Assembly (NCBI RefSeq): GCF_019039255.1
Contig: NZ_CP077062.1
Span: 496,001-560,000 of the forward strand
Origin: Nocardioides panacis
GTDB lineage: Bacteria > Actinomycetota > Actinomycetes > Propionibacteriales > Nocardioidaceae
Length of the DNA stretch: 64,000 bases
Direction: 5' to 3'
A model generated the notes under the pieces. The model searched no databases. It was given only the letters and a program-made list of their open reading frames with translations, and was not told the DNA's origin. Within the stretch, counting starts at the first letter, position 1; the number at the start of each line of letters is the position of its first letter. This document shows, piece after piece, positions 17,856 to 26,716 of this stretch. A program made the position numbers and the translations under genes.

Positions 17856-18551
17856 TCAGGACCTCCGGCGGTCCTCGAGGAAGGGCAGCGGGTTGCCCGA
17901 GGCACGCGCGCCGGAGTCGAGCCAGCGGCTGACCCCGGCCGGGCTCCGGCGCTGGAGCTCCTCGAGGTACCGCTCGCGGAGGGTGACGACGACCAGCTTC
18001 TCCCGGGGCGAGGTGGCCTCGTTGAGCAGCACGAAGCTGCGGCGCCAGGCCAGGCAGAGCTCGGCGTCGTCGAGGGCGCCGAGGATCGCGACCAGGGCCG
18101 GGACCCGCTGCTCGAGGTCCGAGGGGACGCCCGGGACCTCGGAGGCCGGTCCCGGGGTCGCCTCCTGCTCCACCGGCGGTCCACCGGCGAGGATCCGCCA
18201 GACCCGGACCCGGGACCACAGGGCGGGCGCGGTCGCGGCGAGGGGGAGGAGGACGAGCAGGCTGAGCGGGCCGGTGAGCTGCACCAGCCCCGCGGTCCCG
18301 GCGACCAGGGCGCCCCAGAGGGCCGAGATCCGGACCAGCCGGCCGGGCCGTGCCGGGCCGGTCACGGTGGCGAGGCACCCCGCGCACAGGCCGGAGCTCA
18401 GGACCACCGCCAGGCAGGTGCCCCACCCCCACAGCGTGGTCGCGGCCAGCAGACCGATCGTGGTCACCACGGTCAGGACGAACGTCCACGCCCCCGCGCC
18501 GGCGCGGCCGAGGCGGTGCCGCCGGGTCAGTCCCCGCTCGTGGGCGCTCAT
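17856..18551 (-). CDS. Membrane protein of unknown function (paralog of 57345-58010)
   Basis: 231 residues, with four hydrophobic segments in the first 120 residues and a soluble C-terminal domain of about 80 residues ending GARASGNPLPFLED. The C-terminal domain contains LCLAWRRSF, LRERYLEEL and GVSRWLDSGARA, shared almost position by position with the protein at 57345-58010, so the two are paralogs. I chose ATG 18551 (MSAHERG), with AAGGGGTG about eight bases upstream. No named family is recognised. It converges with the DUF7144 gene, leaving only 18 bases. Confidence 0.75.
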   Translation of the reverse strand: MSAHERGLTRRHRLGRAGAGAWTFVLTVVTTIGLLAATTLWGWGTCLAVVLSSGLCAGCLATVTGPARPGRLVRISALWGALVAGTAGLVQLTGPLSLLVLLPLAATAPALWSRVRVWRILAGGPPVEQEATPGPASEVPGVPSDLEQRVPALVAILGALDDAELCLAWRRSFVLLNEATSPREKLVVVTLRERYLEELQRRSPAGVSRWLDSGARASGNPLPFLEDRRRS

Positions 18552-18754
18552 CGCCCGCACCCCTTCGGCCGAGACCCCGTCGGCCAGGACCCGTGCATGC
18601 GTGGCGCACGTCGGGGCGGACCGCTCGACGGCGTCGGAGCTCTGGTCGGTGACGGGTTGCTGTTCACGGTGGACCGCCCTCACGGACAGGAACGGACAGG
18701 GCCTGGACGAGGTGCCCGAGGCCGCCAGGATCCATCGCCGCGCCCGCGACTGCC

Positions 18755-18771
18755 TCACCCCTCACGGGCGA
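18755..18771. promoter_or_regulatory. Near-perfect copy of the 17-bp repeat
   Basis: TCACCC-CTCAC-GGGCGA, one mismatch in the right half. It is 204 bases from the minus-strand start and 240 from the lipid kinase start. Confidence 0.4.
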
Positions 18772-18783
18772 TGTCTCCGCCGG

Positions 18784-18820
18784 TCCCACTCCCCGTCCAC
18801 CCGGTCGGCGGGGAGTGGGA
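18784..18820. repeat. Perfect 12-bp inverted repeat, 13-base loop
   Basis: TCCCACTCCCCG at 18784-18795 is exactly complementary to CGGGGAGTGGGA at 18809-18820. It is not followed by a T run and lies between two gene starts, so an operator or structured 5' leader is likelier than a terminator. Confidence 0.6.
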
Positions 18821-19010
18821 CTCATCCCTCGTGGGGGGTGCCCGGGGACGCGAGGGTGTCGACGATGGGGACGGGTGAGGTGCGTAGCCACCCCGTGCAG
18901 GACGGCGGAGCCGGCGAGCGGGTAGGGCGGGCCGAGGACGAGAGGAGTCCCAGCCATGGGTCGAGAGTCGCGATCCGGAGCGCACGCGGGCCGAGCCGCG
19001 GCGGCCGGCG

Positions 19011-20330
19011 ATGGGTAGGCGGCTCGCGGCGATCGGCGCCCTGGTGGTGGGTGCGGCGACCGCCGTGCTCGGGGTGGGGGTCGCGGTGGACCAGTTCCCG
19101 CGCGGCCTGGTGCTGCTGGTCTGCGTGGTCCTCGCCGGTACGGCGGCCTGGTACGGCGTCCTGCGACGGGGGGCGTTCCGGGTGGCGGGGCTGACCGTCG
19201 CCGGGCTGGCCCTCGTCGGCGCCCTGGTCCTGGTGGCGGTGACCGGCGCCGTCCTCGTCGACCTGCTGGTGGTGGCCGGGCTGGTGGCCTCCCTGGTGCT
19301 GGCGCGCGCTGCCCTCGTCAGCCACGCCGACCTGCCACGGGCCCCGGCCCCGCACCGGGCGGTGCTGTTCTACAACCCGAAGTCCGGCGGGGGGAAGGCG
19401 GAGCAGTTCGCGCTGGCCGAGCAGGCGGCGAAGCGGGGGATCGAGGCGGTCGAGCTGAAGCCGGGCGACGACCTCGAGACGCTCGTCCGGGCAGCCGTCG
19501 AACGAGGTGCCGACGCGCTCGCGATGGCCGGTGGAGACGGCTCGCAGGCGATCGTCGCAGCGGTGGCGGCGGAGTGCTCCCTGCCCTACGCGTGCGTCCC
19601 GGCCGGCACCCGGAACCACTTCGCGCTGGACCTGGGCGTGGACCGTGACGACGTCGTCGGGGCGCTCGACGCCTTCGTCGAGGGCGGGGAGCGCCGGGTC
19701 GACCTCGCCGAGGTCAACGGCCGCGTGTTCGTCAACAACGTCTCGCTCGGTCTCTACGCCGAGGCGGTGCAGCGCGCGGGGTACCGCGACGCCAAGCTCC
19801 GCAGCCTCCTGGACACCGCCCCCGACGTGCTCGGGCCGGGGGGCAGCGAGCTCGACATGCGGTGGGAGGGGCCGGGCGGGCACGCGCACCGCGGGGGCGC
19901 CGCCGTGCTCGTCTCCAACAACCGCTACCGCCTGGGACGCGCGGTGGGCTCCGGGACCCGGCCCCGGATCGACGACGGGCTGCTCGGGATCACCGTCGTC
20001 GGGGCGCCGTCCGCGGGCGCAGACCACGACCGCGCCCTGCAACGGCCCTGGCGGGAGTGGTCGGCGCCGACCTTCGAGGTCGACGCGGACCGGCCACTGC
20101 CGGCCGGCGTGGACGGGGAGGCGCTCGTCCTGGACCCGCCGCTCCGCTTCCGCATCCTCCCGGGCGTGCTGCAGGTGCGGATCGCCCGCGCGCACCCCGG
20201 CGCGTCCCCGTCGGCGACCGCGCCGGAGGGCCTGCGCGCGGGGGTCGCCGAGCTGGTCAGGGTCGCCCTCGGCCGGGAGGGCCGGCCGGCCACGTCCTCG
20301 TCAACAGGAAGGAGGTCCTCATGGACCTGA
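19011..20330 (+). CDS. Diacylglycerol/lipid kinase family protein with membrane N terminus
   Basis: 439 residues. About three membrane helices occupy residues 1-105; a DAGK catalytic domain follows with LFYNPKSGGGKAE, the nucleotide-binding AMAGGDGSQAIVA and GTRNHFALDLG, and FVNNVSLG. Soluble DgkB/YegS-type kinases lack the membrane section, so this is an anchored version. Predicted to phosphorylate diacylglycerol or a related lipid at the membrane. ATG at 19011 is inside a GC-rich leader with CGGCCGGCG before it and no strong ribosome site. Its last bases overlap the amphi-Trp gene, and a PAP2 phosphatase follows, giving a kinase/phosphatase pair for lipids. Confidence 0.88.
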   Translation: MGRRLAAIGALVVGAATAVLGVGVAVDQFPRGLVLLVCVVLAGTAAWYGVLRRGAFRVAGLTVAGLALVGALVLVAVTGAVLVDLLVVAGLVASLVLARAALVSHADLPRAPAPHRAVLFYNPKSGGGKAEQFALAEQAAKRGIEAVELKPGDDLETLVRAAVERGADALAMAGGDGSQAIVAAVAAECSLPYACVPAGTRNHFALDLGVDRDDVVGALDAFVEGGERRVDLAEVNGRVFVNNVSLGLYAEAVQRAGYRDAKLRSLLDTAPDVLGPGGSELDMRWEGPGGHAHRGGAAVLVSNNRYRLGRAVGSGTRPRIDDGLLGITVVGAPSAGADHDRALQRPWREWSAPTFEVDADRPLPAGVDGEALVLDPPLRFRILPGVLQVRIARAHPGASPSATAPEGLRAGVAELVRVALGREGRPATSSSTGRRSSWT

Positions 20331-20539
20331 TGGAGATCAGCGAGAAGCAGACGATGAGCCGGGAGGAGGCGGCAGCCCGCCTGCACACGCTCGCCGACGC
20401 GCTGGCGCAGCACAACGACGTCGAGTTCGAGCGCGGCGGCATGCGGATCAAGGTGCACGTCCCCGACCAGGTGCACGTCAAGCTGGAGGTCGAGATCGAG
20501 GACGACGGGAACGAGCTGGAAGTCGAGCTCACCTGGTGA
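20321..20539 (+). CDS. Amphi-Trp domain protein
   Basis: 72 residues with the amphi-Trp pattern: EISEKQTMSREEAAARLHTLADAL, then alternating charged beta-strands IKVHVPDQVHVKLEVEIEDDG and a terminal ELEVELTW carrying the characteristic tryptophan. ATG at 20321 has a strong AGGAAGGAGG site and lies inside the end of the kinase gene. Biochemical function of the domain is not established. The stop overlaps the GTG of the PAP2 gene. Confidence 0.85.
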   Translation: MDLMEISEKQTMSREEAAARLHTLADALAQHNDVEFERGGMRIKVHVPDQVHVKLEVEIEDDGNELEVELTW

Positions 20540-21102
20540 CCCGCGCGGCCTCGGTGCTGCGCCGCCTCGACGAGTGCGACCGGTGGCTCTACGGGGTGGT
20601 GGGCCGGTGGTCGGCGCCGCTGCTGGACGAGCCGCTGCGGAAGGTGACCCAGCTGGCGGACTTCTCCAAGCCCTGGTTCCTCGTCGCCGGCGCCCTGGGG
20701 GTGCTCGGAGGCCCCCGCGGACGGCGGGCCGCGGTCACCGGGCTCGCGGCCGTCGGCGTCACCTCGCTGGTGGTGAACCAGCCCCTCAAGGCCCTGGGCG
20801 GGCGGCGCCGGCCCGACCGCGGCGTGCTGGGCGCGCCGCAGCCCCGCTGGGTGCGGATGCCGACCTCAGGGGCCTTCCCCTCGGGGCACGCCGCGTCCGC
20901 GGCCGCGTTCACGGTCGCGGCGGGGGACGTGCTGCCGGCCCTGCGACCGGTGCTGGGTGCGGCGGCGTCGGTCGTCGCGTTCTCCCGGGTCTACACCGGC
21001 GTGCACTACCCCAGCGACGTCCTCGTCGGCGCGGCCGTGGGGATGCTGGTCGGCCGTCTGGTCGGTGGCGCGGCGGTGCGGTGGGTGCCCGCCCCGGGGT
21101 GA
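20536..21102 (+). CDS. PAP2-family membrane phosphatase
   Basis: 188 residues with all three PAP2 motifs: Lys85 to Arg92-Pro93 (KALGGRRRPDR), Pro115-Ser-Gly-His118 and Arg151...His157...Asp161 (SRVYTGVHYPSD). Five or six membrane spans are likely. The family removes phosphate from lipid phosphates such as phosphatidate or undecaprenyl diphosphate. The GTG at 20536 overlaps the stop of the amphi-Trp gene, so kinase, amphi-Trp and phosphatase are one operon. Confidence 0.9.
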   Translation: MTRAASVLRRLDECDRWLYGVVGRWSAPLLDEPLRKVTQLADFSKPWFLVAGALGVLGGPRGRRAAVTGLAAVGVTSLVVNQPLKALGGRRRPDRGVLGAPQPRWVRMPTSGAFPSGHAASAAAFTVAAGDVLPALRPVLGAAASVVAFSRVYTGVHYPSDVLVGAAVGMLVGRLVGGAAVRWVPAPG

Positions 21103-21115
21103 GACGGCGGACGGC

Positions 21116-22537
21116 TCAGCGCAGCAGACGGCCGAAGAGGTCGACGTACGCCTCGAGGTGCCGGTCCCCGAGGTAGTTCTCGTGGACGCTGGCCCGGCCG
21201 GCGGCCGCGACCGCCGCGGCGCGCACCGGGTCGCCGAGCACGGTGCCCAGCGTGGCGCCCAGGCCCGCCAGGTCCGTCGGGTCGGGGAGCAGCCACCCGG
21301 TGCGGCCGTCCTCGATCTGGTCGAGGAGGCCGCCGACCGCCGAGGCCACGACCGGACGCTCCTTCCACATCGCCTCGGTGACGGTCAGCCCGAACCCCTC
21401 GACGAGGCTCTTCTGGACGATCACGGTGGCCCGGCGCTGCAGCGCGTTCACGAGGTGCGCGTTCTCGTCGACGGAGTCCATCGGCAGCCGGACCAGGTGC
21501 ACCCGCAGCCGCTCGGCCGGGGCCAGCCCGCGCCACAGGTCGCGGCACTCCTGCAGCACGACGGCACCCTCGGGGTCATCGGACACGTAGGAGGGGTCCG
21601 GCCCCGCCAGCACCAGGTGTACGTCGCCGGGCAGCGTCCCGAGCGCGCCGACGAACCCGCGCAGCACGCCGGCCATGTCCTTGAGCCGGTCCCAGCGGCT
21701 GACCTGGACCACCAGCCGGGCGCCGGCGGGCACGGGGCCGCCGTCGGTCACGAGGTCCCGGTGCCGGCGCACGGTGCCGGCGGCCCCGTCACGCCGGACG
21801 TAGTGCAGGTCGGGGAGGGTGTTGGGGCCCGCGACGAGGCCGGTGTGCACGAGCGCCGCCTGCACCTCGGCGGCGGAGAGCGGACGGTTCTTCGCGCTGA
21901 GCGGGTCGATCGAGGGCGCGATGACCCGCATCCGGTCCGTGCGGCACCAGTCGGGGGCGTAGGCCTCCCGGGAGAACACGAAGCCGTCGGCCGCCTGGAG
22001 CAGGGGGCGGAGGAACTCCCAGGCCCGGTCGGTGAGTCCGTTCGGGGTGTCCCGCCCGACGTGGCAGCGCCACACCACCGCGACGCCCCGGGCCCGGAGC
22101 CGGTCCACCATGCCGGCCGTCTGCGGGTCGTGGAGCAGCACGACGTCGCCCGGCGAGACGCGTGCGGCGAGGTCCTCGACGTCGTCGGCGAGGGCCGCCA
22201 GGACGGTCGCGAGCTCGGCCGGTCCCAGGGGGCCGCCGTCGCCGGGCTCGCCGTGCAGCAGGTTGTGCACGCGCTTGGTGACCGTGAACAGCTCGGGAGC
22301 GCCGGTGAGCACCAGCCAACGGGTGTCCACCCCGACGCCCCGGACGTAGGACAGCAGCGTCTGCAGCATCTCCGCGACGCCGCCGCCGTGGGCGGTGGCG
22401 CTGACGTTCCACACCACGCCGCCGTGCAGCAGCGACCGCGCCACGGCCGCCCGCTCCTCGAACTGCGCGACCCGCTCGGCCGGGAGCAGCGCGTAGAGCT
22501 GGTCCAGCTTCATCGGGACGACGTCGATCTCCTGCAC
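21116..22537 (-). CDS. GT-B glycosyltransferase, trehalose-synthase (TreT)-like
   Basis: 473 residues. The N-terminal half has VVWNVSATAHGGGVAEML and LLHDPQTAGM, the C-terminal half VQVSRWDRLKDMAGVLRGFVGAL, the VLAGPD segment, VQKSLVEGFGLTVTEAMW and KERPVVASAVGGL, matching retaining GT4 enzymes of the trehalose glycosyltransferring synthase group. Predicted to make trehalose or a related disaccharide from a nucleotide sugar, a compatible solute. I chose GTG 22537 (VQEIDVVPMKLDQ); ATG 22513 (MKLDQLYALL) is equally possible. It converges with the PAP2 gene. Confidence 0.82.
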   Translation of the reverse strand: MQEIDVVPMKLDQLYALLPAERVAQFEERAAVARSLLHGGVVWNVSATAHGGGVAEMLQTLLSYVRGVGVDTRWLVLTGAPELFTVTKRVHNLLHGEPGDGGPLGPAELATVLAALADDVEDLAARVSPGDVVLLHDPQTAGMVDRLRARGVAVVWRCHVGRDTPNGLTDRAWEFLRPLLQAADGFVFSREAYAPDWCRTDRMRVIAPSIDPLSAKNRPLSAAEVQAALVHTGLVAGPNTLPDLHYVRRDGAAGTVRRHRDLVTDGGPVPAGARLVVQVSRWDRLKDMAGVLRGFVGALGTLPGDVHLVLAGPDPSYVSDDPEGAVVLQECRDLWRGLAPAERLRVHLVRLPMDSVDENAHLVNALQRRATVIVQKSLVEGFGLTVTEAMWKERPVVASAVGGLLDQIEDGRTGWLLPDPTDLAGLGATLGTVLGDPVRAAAVAAAGRASVHENYLGDRHLEAYVDLFGRLLR

Positions 22538-22704
22538 GGTGAGCCCATCGTCCCTCCCAGGACTGGTCCGGTCCAGGGTCGACGGACCTCCCGCGGGGGG
22601 CGCCCCAGGTCGGGACCTCTTACCCTGTCCGGCCGCCCGGGATCGGGCTGTGCTGGAGGCACCAGAGCACGGTGCCACCACGCAGCAGGGCGGGAGGACA
22701 GGTC

Positions 22705-22902
22705 ATGAAGGCAGCAGTAGGCGACCGTCTGGTGGTGCACAGCGTGCACGTCGACGGTCCGGTGCGCGACGGCGAGATCGTCGAGGTGCGGGGACCCGAC
22801 GGGCTGCCGCCGTACGTCGTCGAGTGGTCGGACACCGGGCACCAGTCGCTGTACTTCCCCGGCGCGGACGCCACCGTCGAGCACTTCGTCGGGCAGGAGT
22901 GA
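22705..22902 (+). CDS. DUF1918 domain protein
   Basis: 65 residues forming one SH3-like beta-barrel: AVGDRLVVHSVHVDGPVRDGE, VRGPDG.PPYVVEWSDTGH and a C-terminal LYFPGADATVEHF. GGGAGGA lies eight bases before the ATG. DUF1918 proteins are small actinobacterial proteins of unknown role, often found with stress genes. It is transcribed divergently from the glycosyltransferase. Confidence 0.88.
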   Translation: MKAAVGDRLVVHSVHVDGPVRDGEIVEVRGPDGLPPYVVEWSDTGHQSLYFPGADATVEHFVGQE

Positions 22903-22910
22903 GCGACCGC

Positions 22911-24219
22911 TCAGGACTGGTAGACGTCCGGGATGCCGTCGGCGTCGTCGTCGCGCTCCTCGTCCACGCAGATCGCCCGGTAGACCCGGTTGCGGGCACG
23001 CAGCACGACGGTCGCCAGCACGGCGGCGACGACGGACCCGACGAGCACGCCGATCTTCACATGGTCGTCGCGCAGGCTCGTCGGCCCGAAGGCGAGCTCC
23101 CCGATCAGCAGGGACACGGTGAACCCGATGCCGGCCAGCACCGCCAGGCCGAAGACGTCGATCCAGGACAGCCCGTCATCGAGCTCGGCGCGGGTGAAGC
23201 GGGACAGCAGGTACGTCGAGCAGAAGATCCCCACCGCCTTGCCGACCACCAGGCCGGCGACGATGCCGAGGGCGACCGGGTCGGTCAGGGCCTCCCGGAG
23301 CCCGGTGAGCCCGCCCACGGTGACGCCGGCCGCGAACAGCGCGAAGACCGGCACCGCGAACCCGGCGGAGACCGGCCGCAGCCGGTGCTCGAGGTGCTCG
23401 GCCATCCCCGGACCGGCCTCGGGGCCGCCGGCCGCCTGGCTGCGGGCGACCGGCACCGTGAGGGCCAGCAGCACCCCGGCGACCGTCGCGTGCACGCCCG
23501 AGGCGTGCACCAGCGCCCAGGCGACGAAGGCGAGGGGGAGGAGCAGCCACCAGGACCGCACCCGACGCTGCACGAGGACCCCGAAGGCGGCGATCGGGAC
23601 GAGGGCGAGCAGCAGCCACAACGGCTCCAGTGCACGCGTGTAGAACAGCGCGATCACCGTGATCGCGAGCAGGTCGTCGACGACCGCGAGGGTGAGCAGG
23701 AACGTGCGCAGGGCCGCCGGCAGGTGGGTGCTGATCACCGCGAGCACCGCGACCGCGAAGGCGATGTCCGTGGCGGTCGGGATCGCCCAGCCCTGCAGGG
23801 CCACCGACCCGGCGACCAGGTTCACCAGCACGTAGACCACCGCGGGGACGGCCATCCCGCCGACCGCAGCGAGCACCGGGATGGCGGCGCGGCGCGGCTC
23901 GCGCAGGTCGCCGGCCACGAACTCGCGCTTCACCTCGAGCCCCGCGACGAAGAAGAAGATCGCCAGCAGGCCGTCGGCCGACCAGGAGGCCAGGCTCAGG
24001 TCGAGGTGCAGCGCCGCGGGCCCGACCGTGAGCTCCTTCAGCGAGGTGTAGGCCGACTCCCAGGGCGAGTTGGCCCAGACCAGCGCGACCACGGCGGCGA
24101 CCAGCAGCAGCGCGCCGCCGACCGTCTCCTGGCGCAGCAGCTCGGTGACGCGGGAGGTCTCGGCCCACGAGCCGCGGCTGAGCAGCCGGGTCCGGTGGGG
24201 CGGGGGGAGAGGTGCTCAT
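22911..24219 (-). CDS. nhaA: Na+/H+ antiporter NhaA (frameshifted near the start)
   Basis: About 435 residues when repaired. The body reads as a normal Nha[40 protein letters not shown] with the pore aspartate, and a second half with [15 protein letters not shown]. The true ATG is at 24219 (MSTSPP); a run of six G at 24202-24207 breaks the frame, and removing one base continues into [25 protein letters not shown], a typical NhaA N terminus. Without repair, translation could only start at 24092 and would lose the first helix. NhaA exchanges protons for sodium in pH and salt homeostasis. Its C-terminal tail has an acidic extension ([17 protein letters not shown]). Confidence 0.88.
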
Positions 24220-24279
24220 CAGGTGGGGGCCTTCGGGGTCGACGACACTGTTGCCGACCAGACTTCCCGGCGCACCGCG

Positions 24280-25329
24280 CTACAGCCTACGGGGTTCTTC
24301 GGGGGAGAGGGACACCACCGCCGCCCCGGCCAGGCGGCCGGCCTCGAGGTCCGCGAGGGCGGCCGGCGTCTCCCGGAACGGGTAGACGGTCACCCGCGGA
24401 CGGACCCCGAGGGTGACCGCCAGCCGCAGCAGGTCGTCCCCGTCGGCGCGCGTGTTGGACGTGACGCTGGTCAGGCTGCGCTCGCGGAACAGGTGCCGCT
24501 GGTAGTCCAGGGCGGGTACGTCGCTCAGGTGGATGCCGGCCGTCACCAGCGTGCCGTTCGCGTCCAGCGCCTCGAGGGCCGTCGGGACGAGGTCCCCGAC
24601 GGGCGCGAAGAGGATGGCGGCGTCGAGCGGGGACGGTGGCCGGTCCCGGGCCCCGCCCACCGAGGCGGCACCGAGCTCGCGGGCCAGGTCCTGCGCCGCC
24701 TCACCCCGGGTGAGCACGTGCACCTCGAGACCCTGGGCCACCGCCACCTGGGCGGTGAGGTGTGCGCTGGCCCCGAACCCGTAGATCCCCAGCCGGCCGC
24801 CCGGTGGCACCCGGGCGCGGCGCAGCGCGCGGTACCCGATGATCCCCGCGCACAGCAGCGGGGCCGCCTCGTGGTCGTCGTACGCGTCGGGGATCCGGTA
24901 GGCGTAGGCCGCCGGCACGGTGGTGTACTCCGCGAAGCCGCCGTCCGCGTCCCAGCCGGTGTACGTCGACCGGGTGCAGAGGTTCTCGGCGCCCCGGCGG
25001 CACCACCGGCAGGCGCCGCACGTGGAGCGGAGCCAGGCCACCCCGACCCGTTCGCCCGGGTTCGTGCCGGTGACGGCGGTGCCGCACTCGGTCACCGTGC
25101 CGACCACCTCGTGCCCGGGGACGACCAGCGGGCGGACGGCCGGCAGCTCGCCGCAGGCCAGGTGCAGGTCGGTACGGCACACGCCGCACACGTGCACCCG
25201 CACCCGGATCTCGTCCTCGGCCAGCGGGGGGTGCGGCCGCTCCACGAGCGAGAGCCGGTCGGCGGTCCCGGCCGAGCCGGTGACCGCCCAGCCTCGGAAG
25301 GTGCTAGTGGTCGAGGTCGACGTGCTCAT
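24280..25329 (-). CDS. Zinc-dependent alcohol dehydrogenase (TIGR02822-like)
   Basis: 349-residue medium-chain dehydrogenase. The catalytic zinc site begins with CGVCRTDLH and VPGHEVVG; the structural zinc cysteines are in [15 protein letters not shown]. The Rossmann segment [17 protein letters not shown] binds NAD(P). TIGR02822-type enzymes are actinobacterial alcohol dehydrogenases of uncertain substrate. The start at 25329 lies 26 bases inside the end of the DUF1876 gene, so the two are an operon; a run of STS residues forms the extreme N terminus. Confidence 0.88.
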   Translation of the reverse strand: MSTSTSTTSTFRGWAVTGSAGTADRLSLVERPHPPLAEDEIRVRVHVCGVCRTDLHLACGELPAVRPLVVPGHEVVGTVTECGTAVTGTNPGERVGVAWLRSTCGACRWCRRGAENLCTRSTYTGWDADGGFAEYTTVPAAYAYRIPDAYDDHEAAPLLCAGIIGYRALRRARVPPGGRLGIYGFGASAHLTAQVAVAQGLEVHVLTRGEAAQDLARELGAASVGGARDRPPSPLDAAILFAPVGDLVPTALEALDANGTLVTAGIHLSDVPALDYQRHLFRERSLTSVTSNTRADGDDLLRLAVTLGVRPRVTVYPFRETPAALADLEAGRLAGAAVVSLSPEEPRRL

Positions 25330-25591
25330 GCGTGAGGTTCTCGATGTCGCCGGCCGCGGCGTCGAGAAGCTCGTGCGCCAGGCGCGAGAGCGCCCGGGCG
25401 GCGGCGAGCTCGTCGCCGATCTCGGGCACGTCCCGGTCGCGGGGGCTCAGCCGGGCCGACCCGCTCGCGGAGAGCGACGTGGCGTCACCGGTGTGCAGCC
25501 GGGCCTGCGCGTGCGTCTCGCCGTCGTGCTCGTCGATCCGGATCTCGACCGACCAGGTGCGGGTGCCGGTCGGTGCGGTCCTGGTGCTCAT
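25304..25591 (-). CDS. DUF1876 domain protein
   Basis: 95 residues with the DUF1876 pattern: [56 protein letters not shown] and a final H.HV..L-type tail. ATG 25591 is preferred because GAAAGG lies eight bases upstream; the in-frame GTG at 25600 abuts the ribosome site. This small actinobacterial family has no assigned function and often sits with stress genes. It overlaps the dehydrogenase gene. Confidence 0.87.
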   Translation of the reverse strand: MSTRTAPTGTRTWSVEIRIDEHDGETHAQARLHTGDATSLSASGSARLSPRDRDVPEIGDELAAARALSRLAHELLDAAAGDIENLTHEHVDLDH

Positions 25592-25690
25592 CGGTTCCAC
25601 CTTTCAGGGTGCAGCGGGTGCGGACGACGTACGACGCGCGGTCCGCCTCCCAGCCGACCAGCCGCGACCGGCCGGGCACAGGGCCGAAGG

Positions 25691-26158
25691 TCACGGGCCG
25701 CCCGGGGAAGGCCCGCAGGGCTCCTCGACCACGGTGAGCGGCAGTCCCGCGAAGCGGCCGGCCCACCGGGCGGCCGCGTCACGGTCCAGCACGACCTCGG
25801 TGACCCGGCCCGACAGCGCCGACTCCCAGCCCGGGGCGTCCCGGAGGCCCAGGTTGACCCGGACCTCGAGCAGCGGGAAGGCCGTCCGGGCGACGGTCAG
25901 GGCGTGGTCGACCGCCACCATGCAGCTGCGCAGCGAACGGTTGCGGTCCGCGAACATCACCAGGTCGAGCGGCTCGGAGCGGTCCGTCGCCGCCTTCGCG
26001 CCGGCCAGCACCGTATGCACCTGAGGGTCGGTTGACACCACGGCCACCACGACCCCGTCGCGGCTGCGGTGCCGCTGTCGCGGGACCGGCGACCCCGCGG
26101 GTCCCGGTCCGGCGTCGTTCGTGCGGTGCCCCCGACGGAATCGTTCCTGCGCGTCCAT
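25691..26158 (-). CDS. Hypothetical protein
   Basis: 155 residues. After a polar N terminus (25 residues) there is an alternating hydrophobic/charged pattern, GVVVAVVSTDPQVHTVLAGAKAATD, LDLVMFADRN and AFPLLEVRVNLGLRD, consistent with an alpha/beta fold that could be a distant universal-stress-like protein, but I see no nucleotide-binding motif. ATG 26158 has GGAGGAG ten bases upstream. It diverges from the SHOCT gene at 26319 across a 160-base region that carries a near-perfect 17-bp repeat. Confidence 0.65.
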   Translation of the reverse strand: MDAQERFRRGHRTNDAGPGPAGSPVPRQRHRSRDGVVVAVVSTDPQVHTVLAGAKAATDRSEPLDLVMFADRNRSLRSCMVAVDHALTVARTAFPLLEVRVNLGLRDAPGWESALSGRVTEVVLDRDAAARWAGRFAGLPLTVVEEPCGPSPGGP

Positions 26159-26249
26159 AGTCAGCTCCTCCGTGGTCAGGCTGTCCGGGCGGACCGCCCC
26201 TGGCCAGGGCACAAGGTCACGTCCCGGTCGCTCGCCCGGTGCGCCGACC

Positions 26250-26266
26250 TCATCCGTGCCGGGCGA
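26250..26266. promoter_or_regulatory. Near-perfect copy of the 17-bp repeat
   Basis: TCATCC-GTGCC-GGGCGA, one mismatch. It is 52 bases upstream of the PLDc_N/SHOCT ATG (26319) and 91 bases from the divergent start at 26158. Confidence 0.45.
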
Positions 26267-26318
26267 TGCGGGCCCGCACCGGCGCGGACACGATGGGGCC
26301 TCGAGCGAGGGAGCGACG

Positions 26319-26714
26319 ATGGACGCGATGACCAACAACTTCGGGGAGGTCCTGCTGTGGACCTTCTGGTTCTTCATCTGGATCGGCGCGGTGATGGTGT
26401 GGATCCGCTGCGTGTTCGACCTGTTCGGGGACCGGGGGCTCAGCGGGTGGGCCAAGGCCGGGTGGGCGATCGTGCTGGTCTTCCTGCCCTGGGTCGGCGC
26501 CCTCATCTACCTGATCGCCCGGGGCAGGAGCATGTCGGAGCGGCAGCGGGCCGCGGCGGCCGAGCGGGAGTCCGCCCAGAAGGAGTACATCCAGCAGGTC
26601 GCGGGCGGGTCGCCCAGCCCAGCCGCCCAGATCGCCGATGCCAAGCAGCTGCTCGACTCCGGCGCCATCAACCAGGCGGAGTTCGAGGCCCTCAAGGCGA
26701 AGGCAGTCGCCTGA
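26319..26714 (+). CDS. PLDc_N and SHOCT domain membrane protein
   Basis: 131 residues: two N-terminal membrane helices of the PLDc_N type (LLWTFWFFIWIGAVMVW and WAIVLVFLPWVGALIYLIARG with the conserved G-W-AK.GWA between), a charged linker and a C-terminal SHOCT helix hairpin (ADAKQLLDSGAINQAEFEALKAKA). It closely resembles the protein at 53636 and, in its membrane half, the one at 36481. SHOCT domains are thought to mediate oligomerisation. GGGAGCGACG precedes the ATG. The PPK2 gene starts two bases after its stop. Confidence 0.85.
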   Translation: MDAMTNNFGEVLLWTFWFFIWIGAVMVWIRCVFDLFGDRGLSGWAKAGWAIVLVFLPWVGALIYLIARGRSMSERQRAAAAERESAQKEYIQQVAGGSPSPAAQIADAKQLLDSGAINQAEFEALKAKAVA

Positions 26715-26716
26715 CC

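Larger units (their letters stand above)
18552..19010. other. Divergent promoter region with hairpin and operator copy
   Basis: 459 bases between two divergent genes with no supported gene. It holds a degenerate 17-bp repeat (18755-18771), a perfect 12-bp inverted repeat (18784-18820), and a weak TCATCC half site at 18822. Confidence 0.5.
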
